Source: Halovenus salina (GTDB taxonomy: Archaea > Halobacteriota > Halobacteria > Halobacteriales > Haloarculaceae). Taken from it: 64,000 nt of DNA. The translations under genes and the position numbers were made by a program. Shown in pieces: positions 42,362 to 51,301 of this stretch. The first letter of the stretch is position 1. Each line of letters opens with the position of its first letter. The stretch covers positions 558,001-622,000 of the forward strand of contig NZ_CP112972.1 in NCBI RefSeq assembly GCF_026410925.1. Direction: 5' to 3'. A model generated the notes under the pieces. That model did no database searches and was not told where the DNA came from. It saw only the letters and a program-made list of their open reading frames with translations.

Positions 42362-42445
42362 GATAAGTCATTATATTACGGCCTAATATCCACGGTTATA
42401 ACTATTGAAAATGCTGTACTTCTTCATCGATGACGTGTGTGAGTA

Positions 42446-42718
42446 TCAAGCGCGGATAACCCAGTGGTCGTCGGCCTGTCGTTCGAGAGTCGCTTGCTCG
42501 CGGAGTTTGACGATGTAGCCGTTGGGCTGGACGAGACGTTCGTGATCAGCGTCGACCCGGACTAGGTTCCCGATAAGCTGTGCCGACGGGGGTTTCTGTG
42601 CCGCACCACAGTCGTAAATCGTCAGCAGTTCTCGTCCTGCTTCCTGTTCGTGGACGATGACGTGAGCGTGTCTCGGCAGTTGCCACTCGTCGTTCCCGGC
42701 AGTTGAGAGATGGTTCAT
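42446..42718 (-). CDS. Small soluble protein (90 aa), unknown function
   Basis: ATG at 42718, preceded by a TATA-like GCATACAAGC about 27 bases upstream. The sequence is beta-rich (HAHVIVHEQEAGRELLTIYD, QLIGNLVRVDADHERLVQPN, YIVKLREQATLERQADDHWV), perhaps a small barrel or LRR-like fold. No Cys or His metal motif is obvious. I do not recognise the family. It sits between the transducer and a probable small membrane protein. Confidence 0.65.
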   Translation of the reverse strand: MNHLSTAGNDEWQLPRHAHVIVHEQEAGRELLTIYDCGAAQKPPSAQLIGNLVRVDADHERLVQPNGYIVKLREQATLERQADDHWVIRA

Positions 42719-42788
42719 ATCGGAAGAACGGTACGGAGTTGCTTGTATGCACTGGAACGTGGCTTACCGACAGACTGCCTCCTCTGAG

Positions 42789-42953
42789 CTATTCGACGGT
42801 GGACAGGCCACCGCCAGCGACGATCGCTGCGGCGGCCAGCAGTGACGCCCCGAGTACGACGAAATCGTCACTCGGTTCAAGACCACCGATACCCGCGGCT
42901 GCATCGACGATGAATACCGTGACAAACAGGCTTAGGATAGCGAACGCGAGCAT
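42789..42953 (-). CDS. Possible small membrane protein (54 aa from first ATG), start codon unclear
   Basis: The first ATG (42953) falls inside a hydrophobic helix, giving MLAFAILSLFVTVFIVDAAA, GLEPSDDFVVLGASLLAAAA and a short end. The same frame is open upstream to about 43040 with protein-like sequence (TDTIGPLDSFGALASSIIAA) but no ATG, GTG or TTG. A TATA-like GTTTATAAAAC near 43050-43060 could drive it. Either translation begins at a rare codon such as ATA, or the original start has mutated. It is likely two helices in the membrane. Confidence 0.45.
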   Translation of the reverse strand: MLAFAILSLFVTVFIVDAAAGIGGLEPSDDFVVLGASLLAAAAIVAGGGLSTVE

Positions 42954-43219
42954 GACAATTGCTGCGATGATACTACTTGCGAGCGCGCCAAAAGAGTCGA
43001 GTGGTCCTATTGTATCTGTCTGGTGTTTGGGATTGCGTATATGTCTCTTGTTGTTTTATAAACATAACAAGTTCCGACAATAATTGGGCCAGGTCGACAG
43101 ACCAGCAGTCGCTGAGGTCCGAGTGGGTGGCTCGTACCGTTGTCGTAACGCTAAAGAGTCGAACGAACAACTTACGTATAAGATGAATCAGAATCGTTTC
43201 GTCCGAAGGGGGTGGTTCT

Positions 43220-43894
43220 GTGGGTATTGAGATACGCGAGTCACCCGTCTCGGACACGGAGTTTGCGGAGATGGAGCAGTTTGTTCGCGATTATTTGGAG
43301 GCGAGTGTGGCCAGCGAAGACGAAGGCGGTCGGATGCGATGGTACCCGTGGCACTCTGCGGAATATCGATTCAATCATATTCGAAATGTGGTCGATCTAT
43401 CAGGGGAGATAGCCGGAGCAGAAGGTGCCAACAAGGATATCACGCAGGTGGCTGCGCTCTTTCACGACATCGCCAAACTCGAAGTCGACCAAGACATCCA
43501 CGCCGAGGAGGGTGCTCGTATCGCACGGGAGTATCTGAAGACACACACCGACTACCCCCAGTCCTTCGTCGACCAGGTCTGTCGGTCCGTCCGTGACCAC
43601 TCCTACCAGGGAGATCTTGAGGATCTATCCCTTGAGACCCAGTGTCTCATCGAAGCAGATATCCTCGACAAAATCGGTGCAAACGGAGCGGCATTACTCC
43701 TGTTGCGCATGGGGTATGAGTCCCGAACCCATATGGATAGCGCCGAGATGGTGACTCGCGTGCTCGAACGCGGCCAGGAGGCACGCAACCGCGTGCGGAG
43801 TCAGTCCGCAGAGGACATCGCGGATCGACGGCTCAAGCGCGTGCGCTGGTTCCAGGAGTGGCTCGAAGACGAGGTCGTCGGAATGGAGCGGTGA
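43220..43894 (+). CDS. HD-domain phosphohydrolase
   Basis: 224 residues with a GTG start. The HD motif is visible: H at RFNHIRNV, the HD pair in AALFHDIAKLEVD, a His in DHSYQGD and the distal Asp in IEADILDKIGANGA. This is a metal-dependent phosphohydrolase fold. The substrate could be a nucleotide. A TATA-like GTATAAG near 43176-43182 would give a short leader. It is convergent with the LysE-like gene. Confidence 0.88.
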   Translation: MGIEIRESPVSDTEFAEMEQFVRDYLEASVASEDEGGRMRWYPWHSAEYRFNHIRNVVDLSGEIAGAEGANKDITQVAALFHDIAKLEVDQDIHAEEGARIAREYLKTHTDYPQSFVDQVCRSVRDHSYQGDLEDLSLETQCLIEADILDKIGANGAALLLLRMGYESRTHMDSAEMVTRVLERGQEARNRVRSQSAEDIADRRLKRVRWFQEWLEDEVVGMER

Positions 43895-43903
43895 GCGTCT
43901 CGG

Positions 43904-44584
43904 TCACAGCAGCGTACTGATTCCGTCCCACAGAAAGAGGACTCCGAAGACGGCGAGAATGAGCGCGCTCGCACCCGCGACGACCGGGGCCAACGTGTCG
44001 ATGCGATTGTCGGTCGCGACGAGTACCGCCGGAAAGCCGGTAACCCAGACGACGATTCCCCCAAAAAAGCCGGCCAGGAGCGCGATACTCCCAGTCTCGA
44101 CGACCACGAGACCAGCGGCTGCGTCGCCGACGTATGGCATATGCGACAGGACGTCTATCGTACCAGGGTCGAGCATCGCGACGCCGACTGTCAGCCAGAA
44201 CAGAATCTGAAACGGGTTTGTGAGCGCGAGAACGAGCGCCTTCTCGAATCCTCTGGACTCGCCAGTCACGTCCGCACCGGTCAACGTCTCCTGTGTGCTC
44301 TGTATCGCATCCACCGCAAAGTACAGCATGAGTACGCCCCCAAAAGTTATCATCGCTCCCCGGAGCAGCGGCCACTGTTCGACAACCGTGGCGACGCCGG
44401 CAAGCGCCAGCACAAAAAAGATGATATCCGCGGTCATCGCACCTGTGCCGGCGATGACACCGGCTACCCATCCCCGAACAACACTCTCCTCGGCAATTAT
44501 TGCGTTCATCGGACCCGGTGGCGCTGCAAGAGCCAACCCGAAGAGTCCGCCAGCGAGAATCGAGAGGACGAAAGATGTGGCCAT
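43904..44584 (-). CDS. LysE/RhtB-family exporter
   Basis: 226 residues, six transmembrane helices. The family signature is in the first helix and loop: GGLFGLALAAPPGPMNAIIA. The second (GVIAGTGAMTADIIFFVLAL) and later helices (NPFQILFWLTVGVAM) are conserved. It exports amino acids or related small compounds driven by the ion gradient. A strong leaderless TATA (44607-44620) precedes it. Confidence 0.88.
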   Translation of the reverse strand: MATSFVLSILAGGLFGLALAAPPGPMNAIIAEESVVRGWVAGVIAGTGAMTADIIFFVLALAGVATVVEQWPLLRGAMITFGGVLMLYFAVDAIQSTQETLTGADVTGESRGFEKALVLALTNPFQILFWLTVGVAMLDPGTIDVLSHMPYVGDAAAGLVVVETGSIALLAGFFGGIVVWVTGFPAVLVATDNRIDTLAPVVAGASALILAVFGVLFLWDGISTLL

Positions 44585-44606
44585 CGCTACCGAGTTGCAC
44601 GTCAGA

Positions 44607-44620
44607 TATGATAAAAATAT
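44607..44620 (-). promoter_or_regulatory. TATA region of the LysE-like gene
   Basis: ATATTTTTATCAT on the minus strand, centred about 29 bases before the ATG at 44584. Confidence 0.5.
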
Positions 44621-44657
44621 CGTGACTGATAATAACTATCAACACAACCCTCTCGGC

Positions 44658-44678
44658 GCAGAGATGCGCTATCTGCGG
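44658..44678 (-). terminator. Hairpin after the DUF7116-like gene
   Basis: CGCAGA-GATGCGCTA-TCTGCG (plus strand) is a 6-bp stem with a 9-base loop, located 35 bases after the stop at 44713 and before the LysE promoter. It has no T-run on the minus strand, so the terminator role is only probable. Confidence 0.35.
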
Positions 44679-44712
44679 ACCTATTACTTAAACGAAATGA
44701 CTGGCCAATTCG

Positions 44713-45039
44713 TTACGTTGCCAGACCGGTAGTTGTGGGGTGGCTGACCTCGTAGTCCTCCTCGTTGATACCGATAAGGGCCCACTCGTAATCAAGGTCG
44801 GCCGCTGTGAGACGGTCGGCTACCCTGTCTACGGAATCCGACCACGTGACAAAACAGCGAAACTGCCCGGAAGCAGGCGGTTCTTCGGGCTCGGCCATCG
44901 GCACCACGTCGACGACACGCCACTTTCGTTTGGCGCGCAGGCTGGGGCCGTCGGTCGCTACCTCGTAGCCGAGGTCGGTGAAGATGGATTCAGCTTCTTT
45001 GCGAAGGGTTGTGGTAATTGCCCCCATACGTGACTTCAT
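44713..45039 (-). CDS. Conserved haloarchaeal protein (108 aa; DUF7116-like)
   Basis: Starts MKSRMGAITTTLRKEAESIF; a second ATG at 45027 (MGAITTTL) is also possible. Small alpha/beta protein with TDLGYEVATDGPSLRAKRKW, VVDVVPMAEPEEPPASGQFR and CFVTWSDSVDRVADRLTAA. It resembles a haloarchaeal family annotated as DUF7116, function unknown. The sequence looks like a permuted signalling or nucleotide-binding fold but no catalytic residues stand out. Confidence 0.72.
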   Translation of the reverse strand: MKSRMGAITTTLRKEAESIFTDLGYEVATDGPSLRAKRKWRVVDVVPMAEPEEPPASGQFRCFVTWSDSVDRVADRLTAADLDYEWALIGINEEDYEVSHPTTTGLAT

Positions 45040-45095
45040 ACCACAGGAGAGGTAATAAACGTATTCAAAAGGCAGTAAAATGACAAGAACTCGGG

Positions 45096-45335
45096 CTACT
45101 CGTGGGCGGCGTCCCACTCTTCAGCTTTGGTCCGGTTGCTACAGACGTTGCACTGGACTCGGCCCATGGCATCAACAGCGTTGTCGAGCGTCTCGCAGTT
45201 GGTACAGTAAAATCCCCAGCGTGTCGTCCGCTGTTGGTCTGTGTAGACGATATAGAACGGCCCTTTCTGACCGCGTCTGCCTGTGTCGGTGTCGACAAAT
45301 CGGCTTACGTCATCCGAGTCGGTTACGGTCTTCAT
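45096..45335 (-). CDS. Zinc-ribbon protein (79 aa; DUF5816-like)
   Basis: ATG at 45335. After a short N-terminus (MKTVTDSDDVSRFVD) comes GQKGPFYIVYTDQQRTTRWG, then the two Cys pairs FYCTNCETLDNAVDAMGRV and QCNVCSNRTKAEEWDAAHE. This layout (FYCxNC...CNVC...EWDAAHE) matches the haloarchaeal DUF5816 family. It probably binds one zinc. The role is unknown. Confidence 0.8.
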   Translation of the reverse strand: MKTVTDSDDVSRFVDTDTGRRGQKGPFYIVYTDQQRTTRWGFYCTNCETLDNAVDAMGRVQCNVCSNRTKAEEWDAAHE

Positions 45336-45376
45336 GATGACCGATACGGGTTCCAGACCCAAAATCGCTTCTCATC

Positions 45377-46135
45377 CTACAGGTTCGTCGTAATGTATTC
45401 AAGCAGGTCAGCGACAAACGCCGGCTCATACGACCAGAGTCCGTCCCAGACCTCGTCTTCGCGTTCGATCGCGAGCAACGCCGCAGGCGCCAGGTCGGAC
45501 CCTTCGGGTGGGTCGTGGATGACAAACCACGAGGTCTGGAAATCGACACCGTGGCCGGCGTGCGCGACGACCGAAAAGCTGGGCGACGGATACCACCCGG
45601 GTTGGCCGTAGACGTGCACGTCCGCCGCCGTCTCCGCGACCCGCTGGTAGACCTTCTTCGTTCCCTGTTCGTCCTCGATACGGGAGAGTCGCTGGAACGA
45701 CGAGCGGAGCGTGCCGTCGCCCTCGATGTAGGCTCGTTTCTCGATGTACCGCGAGATGAGCACGAGGAGGAGTTTCTCGGTGTCCGATTCGGGGTATCCC
45801 CTGAGCGTGAACAGCGTTCCGGTGAGCGAGTCGAGCACGTCCGGGACGGTCGTCTCTTCGAGCGACCGCGTCCCGGTGGTGAACAGGTCCGTGTTCACCA
45901 TCAAGATCGTATCCTGCAGCGCCCGCAACGGCGAGCTCGCTACCACTTCGTCACCTTCGAGCAACACGACGGTGTCGTCCTCGAACTCCTCGCTGACACC
46001 TTCAGAAACAGAGACGTCTTGCTCGACAAACAGCTTCTCGATCATTAACTGAAACGGCGCTGGCTCTGTCCGGTTGAGGACAGCGATGGAGCGTTCTGGA
46101 GCCTCGGCTCTCTCCAGAAACTGTTCGAGTGGCAT
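45377..46135 (-). CDS. DICT-domain sensory protein
   Basis: 252 residues. The N-terminal part PLEQFLERAEAPERSIAVLN and the later YIEKRAYIEGDGTLRSSFQR with VYGQPGWYPSPSFSVVAHAG match the DICT (diguanylate cyclase and two-component) sensory domain that haloarchaea encode as stand-alone proteins. No output domain is present. The ATG at 46135 is preferred over 46156. It may act on a partner kinase in trans. Confidence 0.83.
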   Translation of the reverse strand: MPLEQFLERAEAPERSIAVLNRTEPAPFQLMIEKLFVEQDVSVSEGVSEEFEDDTVVLLEGDEVVASSPLRALQDTILMVNTDLFTTGTRSLEETTVPDVLDSLTGTLFTLRGYPESDTEKLLLVLISRYIEKRAYIEGDGTLRSSFQRLSRIEDEQGTKKVYQRVAETAADVHVYGQPGWYPSPSFSVVAHAGHGVDFQTSWFVIHDPPEGSDLAPAALLAIEREDEVWDGLWSYEPAFVADLLEYITTNL

Positions 46136-46218
46136 CTGCTCACGGCTCTGTACCACCTGGAGTGGTTTGAATCTACTGGCATACGCAAGGAAAGTTGGGT
46201 CCCGGCGAGGCGTGTAGT

Positions 46219-46926
46219 CTACTTCCAGTTAGTTGTGTCCGTCTCAGATTGGAGTTCGCCCTTCGCCCGGCGGCGGCTGGGGTAGAAGGTAAGAACCGCG
46301 ACCGCGAGATAGAACGTACCGACACCCCCTAGAACAACCACACCCGGAATACCACCGACCGCCGCGGTCTGGACGATTCCGTTCGACGAGCTCGCGAATA
46401 CGGTCAGACGGATACCCCACGCGAGGATGAGAACCGAGATAAGCGGAAAGTAGATGCGCCGCAGCCGCCGGGAAACAGCTTCGATAATCGGCGTCTTTAT
46501 CTTTGGCTCCCGGAAATCCTCGCTGAGAAGCTCCCGCCAGTTTGTCTGCTCGACCCCCTCAGAGTCGAGTGCGTTCGCGAAAACATTCTCTTCCAGCACG
46601 CGCACTCGAGAGCGCCAGATGTCGTAGACGCGGTATCGACGGGTTTCGATGCCCAGAAACACCGTGACCATCACGACACCCACCAGTACGACATAATGCG
46701 GACGGGAATCACTCGAGAACGCCCACGTGAGCAGTGACGCCGTCATCACGACAGCCCAGTTGGTCGTGCGGTCGATACGCGTCCGCCAAGAGGTTGTTCG
46801 GCCAAGTTCGCCGCGGTAGGCATGCCCCATCAGCGAGAGGAAATCGGAGCGGTCGTCGGCCGCCTCGCCGGCGACTTCGCGCTCCTCGCGTGACTCTGGG
46901 TCGAAATCCTGAGAGGAGTCTGTCAT
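46219..46926 (-). CDS. DUF2270 membrane protein
   Basis: 235 residues. An acidic N-terminus is followed by LMGHAYRGELGRTTSWRTRI and TTNWAVVMTASLLTWAFSSD, then the block FLGIETRRYRVYDIWRSRVR. These are the hallmarks of DUF2270. Four transmembrane helices form two pairs around a cytosolic loop (about 105-160). Function not known. It sits upstream of the DICT gene in the same direction with an 83-base gap. Confidence 0.85.
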   Translation of the reverse strand: MTDSSQDFDPESREEREVAGEAADDRSDFLSLMGHAYRGELGRTTSWRTRIDRTTNWAVVMTASLLTWAFSSDSRPHYVVLVGVVMVTVFLGIETRRYRVYDIWRSRVRVLEENVFANALDSEGVEQTNWRELLSEDFREPKIKTPIIEAVSRRLRRIYFPLISVLILAWGIRLTVFASSSNGIVQTAAVGGIPGVVVLGGVGTFYLAVAVLTFYPSRRRAKGELQSETDTTNWK

Positions 46927-46966
46927 AGCCGGGAGTACAACGGGCGGACAGGTAAACCCAGGCGGC

Positions 46967-48781
46967 CTAATCGTTCTGGACGATGTCCGTCTCCGGACTC
47001 TCTTCGACGGCGGTGGTCAACGAGACGTTGAGCAACGCCATCGAGAGAAAGCCACCGAGAATAGTCACGACGTTTTTCACCGCGTGGTCGACGATTGCGG
47101 CCGACAGCGCAACGACCGCGCCGATAGGAGTCAGTGCCACGATGAGTAGTGTGAACGCCCCCTCGTAGAGCCCGATGCCGCCAGGGGACAGTGGAAGCAC
47201 CTTGGCGAGGTTGCCGACGCTGACGGCGAAAAAGCCCGCGCCGACCAGCAGTGCCAGCGAGACATCAACCCCAAAAGCCAACAGGACGATGATGCCGACG
47301 ACGACATCCAGTATCCAGATGACCAGGCTGGTTACGCCGACACGAGTGAACGCGGTGCGGTCCTGAGCGACCGTCTGGATGTCGCCGACGAACTGCTCGA
47401 TAACGCCAGCGACGTACTCGGCGTAGCTGTCAGAGCTTAGCCGCCGAACCGCCGGGCGGACATAGTTCCTGTCGCGTTGGGCGGTGTAGACGATGAGAAC
47501 GACCGCAGCCACCGCGGCTAGTCCGACACCGGCGGCGACGACAAGCGCTGTCTGCCCGCTTTCACCCTCGCTGCCCTGGACCGGGTCCCCGACGAGGGCG
47601 GCCTCTAGTTCGCCGAGCGAGCCTGTCAGCGCCAGCCAGAGTAACACCACCCCTGCCATGAATGTGATTGTAAGCAGGTCATAGACTCGCTCGACGGCAA
47701 GCGACGCAAACCCGGAGGGGTAGGGGATGTCGCGTCGTGCCTTGACGATGTACGCTCGCACCGCGTCACCGGCTCGTGCGGGAAAGACCAGGTTGCCTGT
47801 CTGGCTGATAAACACCGCGCCGGTCAGGAAGTCCCAGCGCTCGTGATACCCAATCGTCGCGAGAATGTCGCGGTATCGCAGCCCACGCAGCGGCCAGGAG
47901 AGCAGATAGACGACCGCCGCAGCCAGAATATACAGCCGATTCGCATCGGCCATGCTGTCGAGTACTTCCGACGGGTCGAGATAGAGCGTCATCAGGGCAA
48001 GCGAAAGGAACACGAGGATACTGCCCGCAGTGAGCGTCACGGTTCGCGTGATGCGTGGACTGACAGAGAGCTGCCACCAGGTCCGCAGTATCTGGCTCCC
48101 CATCCCGAACACGTCACGGACGATATCCACTTTCGAGTCGCCTTTGGGTGTCCATCTGACGGGGAACTCCTTGACGCGATACCCTGCGCGCTGGGCGCGT
48201 ACCAGCAGCTCCGTGTCCCAGAACCAGTGTTCGTCCTCGACATCGTCGAGCAGCGAGAACAGAGCCACACGGTCGAAGGCCTTGAATCCACACTGGTGGT
48301 CTCTGAGGTTCGAGCGAAGGAACAGCCGGACCAGCGAGTTGTAGCCAAGGCTAGGAAGCCCGCGTTTGGCTGGTCTGTCGGCCTCGCTGTTGGAGAGCCA
48401 GCGAGAGCCGGTCGCTACGTCGTACTCTCCCGAGCGGACGGACTCAACTAGTTCCTCCAGGTGACCCATGTCGGTCGCCAGGTCAGTATCGAAGTAGACG
48501 AGTGTCTCTCCGTTGGACTCCTCGAAGGCGTATTCGAGAGCGCCACCCCGACCTAGTCGCTTGTCAGAATGGATGTGTCTGACAGCCGCGTGTGTGGCGG
48601 CGAGTTCTGTCGCAATCTCCGGCGTACGGTCTGCACAGCCGTCTTCGGCGATGATGACCTCGAAGGCTCCCGCCGGGAGGAACGATTCGAGCGTCGACAG
48701 CGTCGTCCCGACGGTCTCGGTGATCGTGTCGGCCTCGTTGTACGCCGGGAGGACAACACTGACCTCGACGGCCCGACTCAT
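46967..48781 (-). CDS. AglD-like GT2 glycosyltransferase fused to a flippase-like (UPF0104) membrane domain
   Basis: 604 residues. The GT2 domain (1-240) has VSVVLPAYNEADTITETVG, YFDTDLATDMGHLEELV (DxD), HQCGFKAFDRV and WFWDTELLVRAQRAGY (the ED-type motif). The rest is a lysylphosphatidylglycerol-synthetase/UPF0104-type membrane domain of about 8 helices (VFISQTGNLVFPARAGDAVR, LSPGGIGLYEGAFTLLIVAL). This is the domain layout of Haloferax AglD, a dolichol-phosphate-mannose synthase in N-glycosylation. Ortholog identity is not proven. The ATG at 48781 is chosen over the longer frame. Confidence 0.87.
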   Translation of the reverse strand: MSRAVEVSVVLPAYNEADTITETVGTTLSTLESFLPAGAFEVIIAEDGCADRTPEIATELAATHAAVRHIHSDKRLGRGGALEYAFEESNGETLVYFDTDLATDMGHLEELVESVRSGEYDVATGSRWLSNSEADRPAKRGLPSLGYNSLVRLFLRSNLRDHQCGFKAFDRVALFSLLDDVEDEHWFWDTELLVRAQRAGYRVKEFPVRWTPKGDSKVDIVRDVFGMGSQILRTWWQLSVSPRITRTVTLTAGSILVFLSLALMTLYLDPSEVLDSMADANRLYILAAAVVYLLSWPLRGLRYRDILATIGYHERWDFLTGAVFISQTGNLVFPARAGDAVRAYIVKARRDIPYPSGFASLAVERVYDLLTITFMAGVVLLWLALTGSLGELEAALVGDPVQGSEGESGQTALVVAAGVGLAAVAAVVLIVYTAQRDRNYVRPAVRRLSSDSYAEYVAGVIEQFVGDIQTVAQDRTAFTRVGVTSLVIWILDVVVGIIVLLAFGVDVSLALLVGAGFFAVSVGNLAKVLPLSPGGIGLYEGAFTLLIVALTPIGAVVALSAAIVDHAVKNVVTILGGFLSMALLNVSLTTAVEESPETDIVQND

Positions 48782-48886
48782 TGTTTGCTCTCGTCTGGCG
48801 GCGAGTAAGAACTTTCTGGACTTACTTTTACTGTGATGTGGTAACAAACACGAAAGCTACATACTCTAACCGCCACAGACTGGGGT

Positions 48887-51301
48887 ATGGACCGAGAACT
48901 TGGTCGGCGGGCCCTCTTTAGCGGGCTCGTCGGTGCAGGGACAGCAGGTGTCTATTTCTCGGCGGCGAATGGCCCTCTCGACCAGTTTGCGCCGCTTTCT
49001 GGATCTGTCTGGAAGTCAGCACGCGCAGACAGAGGCGATACCGTCGACAGCCCCTACGGCTCCGCCACAGTCCGCTACGACGAAGCAGGCGTCCCACACG
49101 TGAGCGCCGACGACGAGCAGGCGCTGTATTTCGCGGTCGGATACACCCAGGGGACAGACAGGCTCTTTCAGATGGACCTCCAGCGACGGCTCTACCGTGG
49201 ACAGCTGTCGGCCATCGTCGGAGCCGGCGCGCTCGATACCGACCGGTTTCACCGACAGATGGGGTTTTCAGACGCCGCCGAAGTCACCGCCGAGAACCTC
49301 GACGAAACCGCGGTCGCTCCGATTCTCGACGCCTACGCTGACGGAGTCAACGCTGCCATGGAGAACGAGACGCTCTCGCTCGGGTTCAAGCTGCTCGATT
49401 ACGAGCCCGAGGAGTGGACCCGGACGGACACAGCCCTCATCGAGAAGATTATCGCCTGGCAGTTGACCGGGAGTTTCAAGACGCTTGAGACTGCGCTCGT
49501 GCGCGAACGCCTCGGAGAGCTGTTTACCGAAGAACGGGGCGCAACACTGACCGCGGAGCTGTTCCCGTCGCGGTTCGACGATGTCGACCCGATACTTCGG
49601 GACCACCACGACGCCGGCACGTTCACTGTTGGCGACGGCGACCTCAGCTCGCCGTCGGCCGAGAACCGCTCGGTCCCCGGCAAAACGCTCGTCGACTGGG
49701 CCAAACGGTTCGAGCCGGCAGAGGCGGTCGGCTCGAACAGCTGGGTCGTCGGTCCCGAACTAACGGAGGGCGACGCGCCGATTCTCTCGAACGACCCCCA
49801 CCTCGGGCTCCAGGCCCCGCCAACCTGGTACGAGATGCATATCGACGGCCCCGAGCACCGCGCCCGTGGTGTCACGTTCCCGGGTGCGCCGGTGGTCGTC
49901 ATCGGGGAGAACGACGACGGCGCGTGGGGATTTACCAACGCCAACGCCGACGTCATCGACTTCTACCAGTACGACCACGACGGCGAGACGTATCAGTACG
50001 GCGACGAGCGCCGAGAGTTCGACGTTCGGACCGAGGAAATCGAGGTCGACGGCGGGCCGAACGAGACCGTTGAGGTGCGAAAGACGGTCCACGGCCCGGT
50101 AATCGAGGAAGACGAACAGGAGGTCGGCGTCGCCTGGACCGGCCATACGGCGACCGAGACGATGCTCTCGTTGTACGAACTCAGCCACAGCGGCGGCGTC
50201 GACGACGCCGTGGCGGCCGCCAAGCAATTCGACTCGCCAACACAGAACATGGCGTACGCCGACCGCGACGGCAACACGCTCTACTACATGACCGGGCGCA
50301 TTCCCATTCGACGAACCAACAGCGAGATGGTCCGAGGCGACCAGATTTTCGACGGCTCCGCCCGCGAAGGAGAGTGGGAGGGGTTCGAACCGTTCGGCGA
50401 GTCGAGCTGGGAGGGGTTCGTCCCGCGGTCGGCCAACCCGAAGGTCCGAAATCCGGAGTATTTCGCGACGGCAAACCAGCAGATCGTCCCGGACGACCAA
50501 CTCGATTACTACCTCTCAGACGGATACGCCAGCCCGTACCGTGGGCGACGCATCTACGACCTGCTCGACCGCCGAGTCGCAAGCGGCGAACCGATAGACG
50601 CCGCGTTCCTCCAGGAGGTCGCTCGCGACACGTTCGACGGCCGCGCTGCGGTGCTGGTCGACTCGCTTGTCGAGGCGGCTCGGGAGAGCGATGACGATGA
50701 GCTCGACGACGTTGCCGACACGCTCGATGCCTGGGACTACCACCTCGACGCCGATTCCAGAGCCGCGCTCGTCTGGGTGGAGTTTTTCGACACCTACCGC
50801 GACGAGATTTTCGAGGAAGCCTTCGAGGATGCCGACCTCGACTCCTCGTACTATCCACAGGACGCAGCGCTCGTCCAGCTCGACGAAAACAGCCCCTGGT
50901 TCGGCTCGCGCAGCCGTAAGACGGTGATGCGAGCGGCCCTGAAGGAGACCGTCGCGGACCTAGAGGCGATGGACGCCGAGGTGTACGGAGACGTCAACCA
51001 CACGGGTCACATCAGCCACTTGACCGAACTCGACTTTCTGGACTACCCCCGCTACTCACGGGGGGGTTCCGACCAGACGGTCTGGAACTACGACAGGACC
51101 GGGCCGTGGGGCGGGAGCTGGGAGATGCACGCCGACCTCGACGGCAACCTGTTCGGTATCCTGCCGGGCGGCAACTCGGGGCGATACTTCTCTGATCACT
51201 ACGACGACCAGCTCGAGCGGTGGGCAAACGGCGAGTACCGAACCCTCTCGCGGGAGTCCGAGGGAGACGTGGCCGTCGAATTCGAGGGGGGAGACGAATG
51301 A
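48887..51301 (+). CDS. Penicillin acylase family (S45) N-terminal-nucleophile hydrolase
   Basis: 804 residues. A Tat-like N-terminus (MDRELGRRALFSGLVGAGTAGVYF) suggests export. The alpha region holds VRYDEAGVPHVSADDEQALY and FAVGYTQGTDRLFQMDLQRR. The beta chain begins at the nucleophile S283 (GSNSWVVGPELTEGDAPILS), followed by NDPHLGLQAPPTWYEMHIDG. The processing site directly before S283 and a Ca-binding acidic loop are typical. Members deacylate amides such as beta-lactams or acyl-homoserine lactones; the substrate here is unknown. The stop overlaps the following ATG. Confidence 0.93.
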   Translation: MDRELGRRALFSGLVGAGTAGVYFSAANGPLDQFAPLSGSVWKSARADRGDTVDSPYGSATVRYDEAGVPHVSADDEQALYFAVGYTQGTDRLFQMDLQRRLYRGQLSAIVGAGALDTDRFHRQMGFSDAAEVTAENLDETAVAPILDAYADGVNAAMENETLSLGFKLLDYEPEEWTRTDTALIEKIIAWQLTGSFKTLETALVRERLGELFTEERGATLTAELFPSRFDDVDPILRDHHDAGTFTVGDGDLSSPSAENRSVPGKTLVDWAKRFEPAEAVGSNSWVVGPELTEGDAPILSNDPHLGLQAPPTWYEMHIDGPEHRARGVTFPGAPVVVIGENDDGAWGFTNANADVIDFYQYDHDGETYQYGDERREFDVRTEEIEVDGGPNETVEVRKTVHGPVIEEDEQEVGVAWTGHTATETMLSLYELSHSGGVDDAVAAAKQFDSPTQNMAYADRDGNTLYYMTGRIPIRRTNSEMVRGDQIFDGSAREGEWEGFEPFGESSWEGFVPRSANPKVRNPEYFATANQQIVPDDQLDYYLSDGYASPYRGRRIYDLLDRRVASGEPIDAAFLQEVARDTFDGRAAVLVDSLVEAARESDDDELDDVADTLDAWDYHLDADSRAALVWVEFFDTYRDEIFEEAFEDADLDSSYYPQDAALVQLDENSPWFGSRSRKTVMRAALKETVADLEAMDAEVYGDVNHTGHISHLTELDFLDYPRYSRGGSDQTVWNYDRTGPWGGSWEMHADLDGNLFGILPGGNSGRYFSDHYDDQLERWANGEYRTLSRESEGDVAVEFEGGDE

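Noticed and set aside
50380-50400. tRNA-like GGTTCGAACC sequence
   Set aside because: Lies within the penicillin acylase coding region, encoding Gly-Phe-Glu-Pro; no tRNA fold around it.
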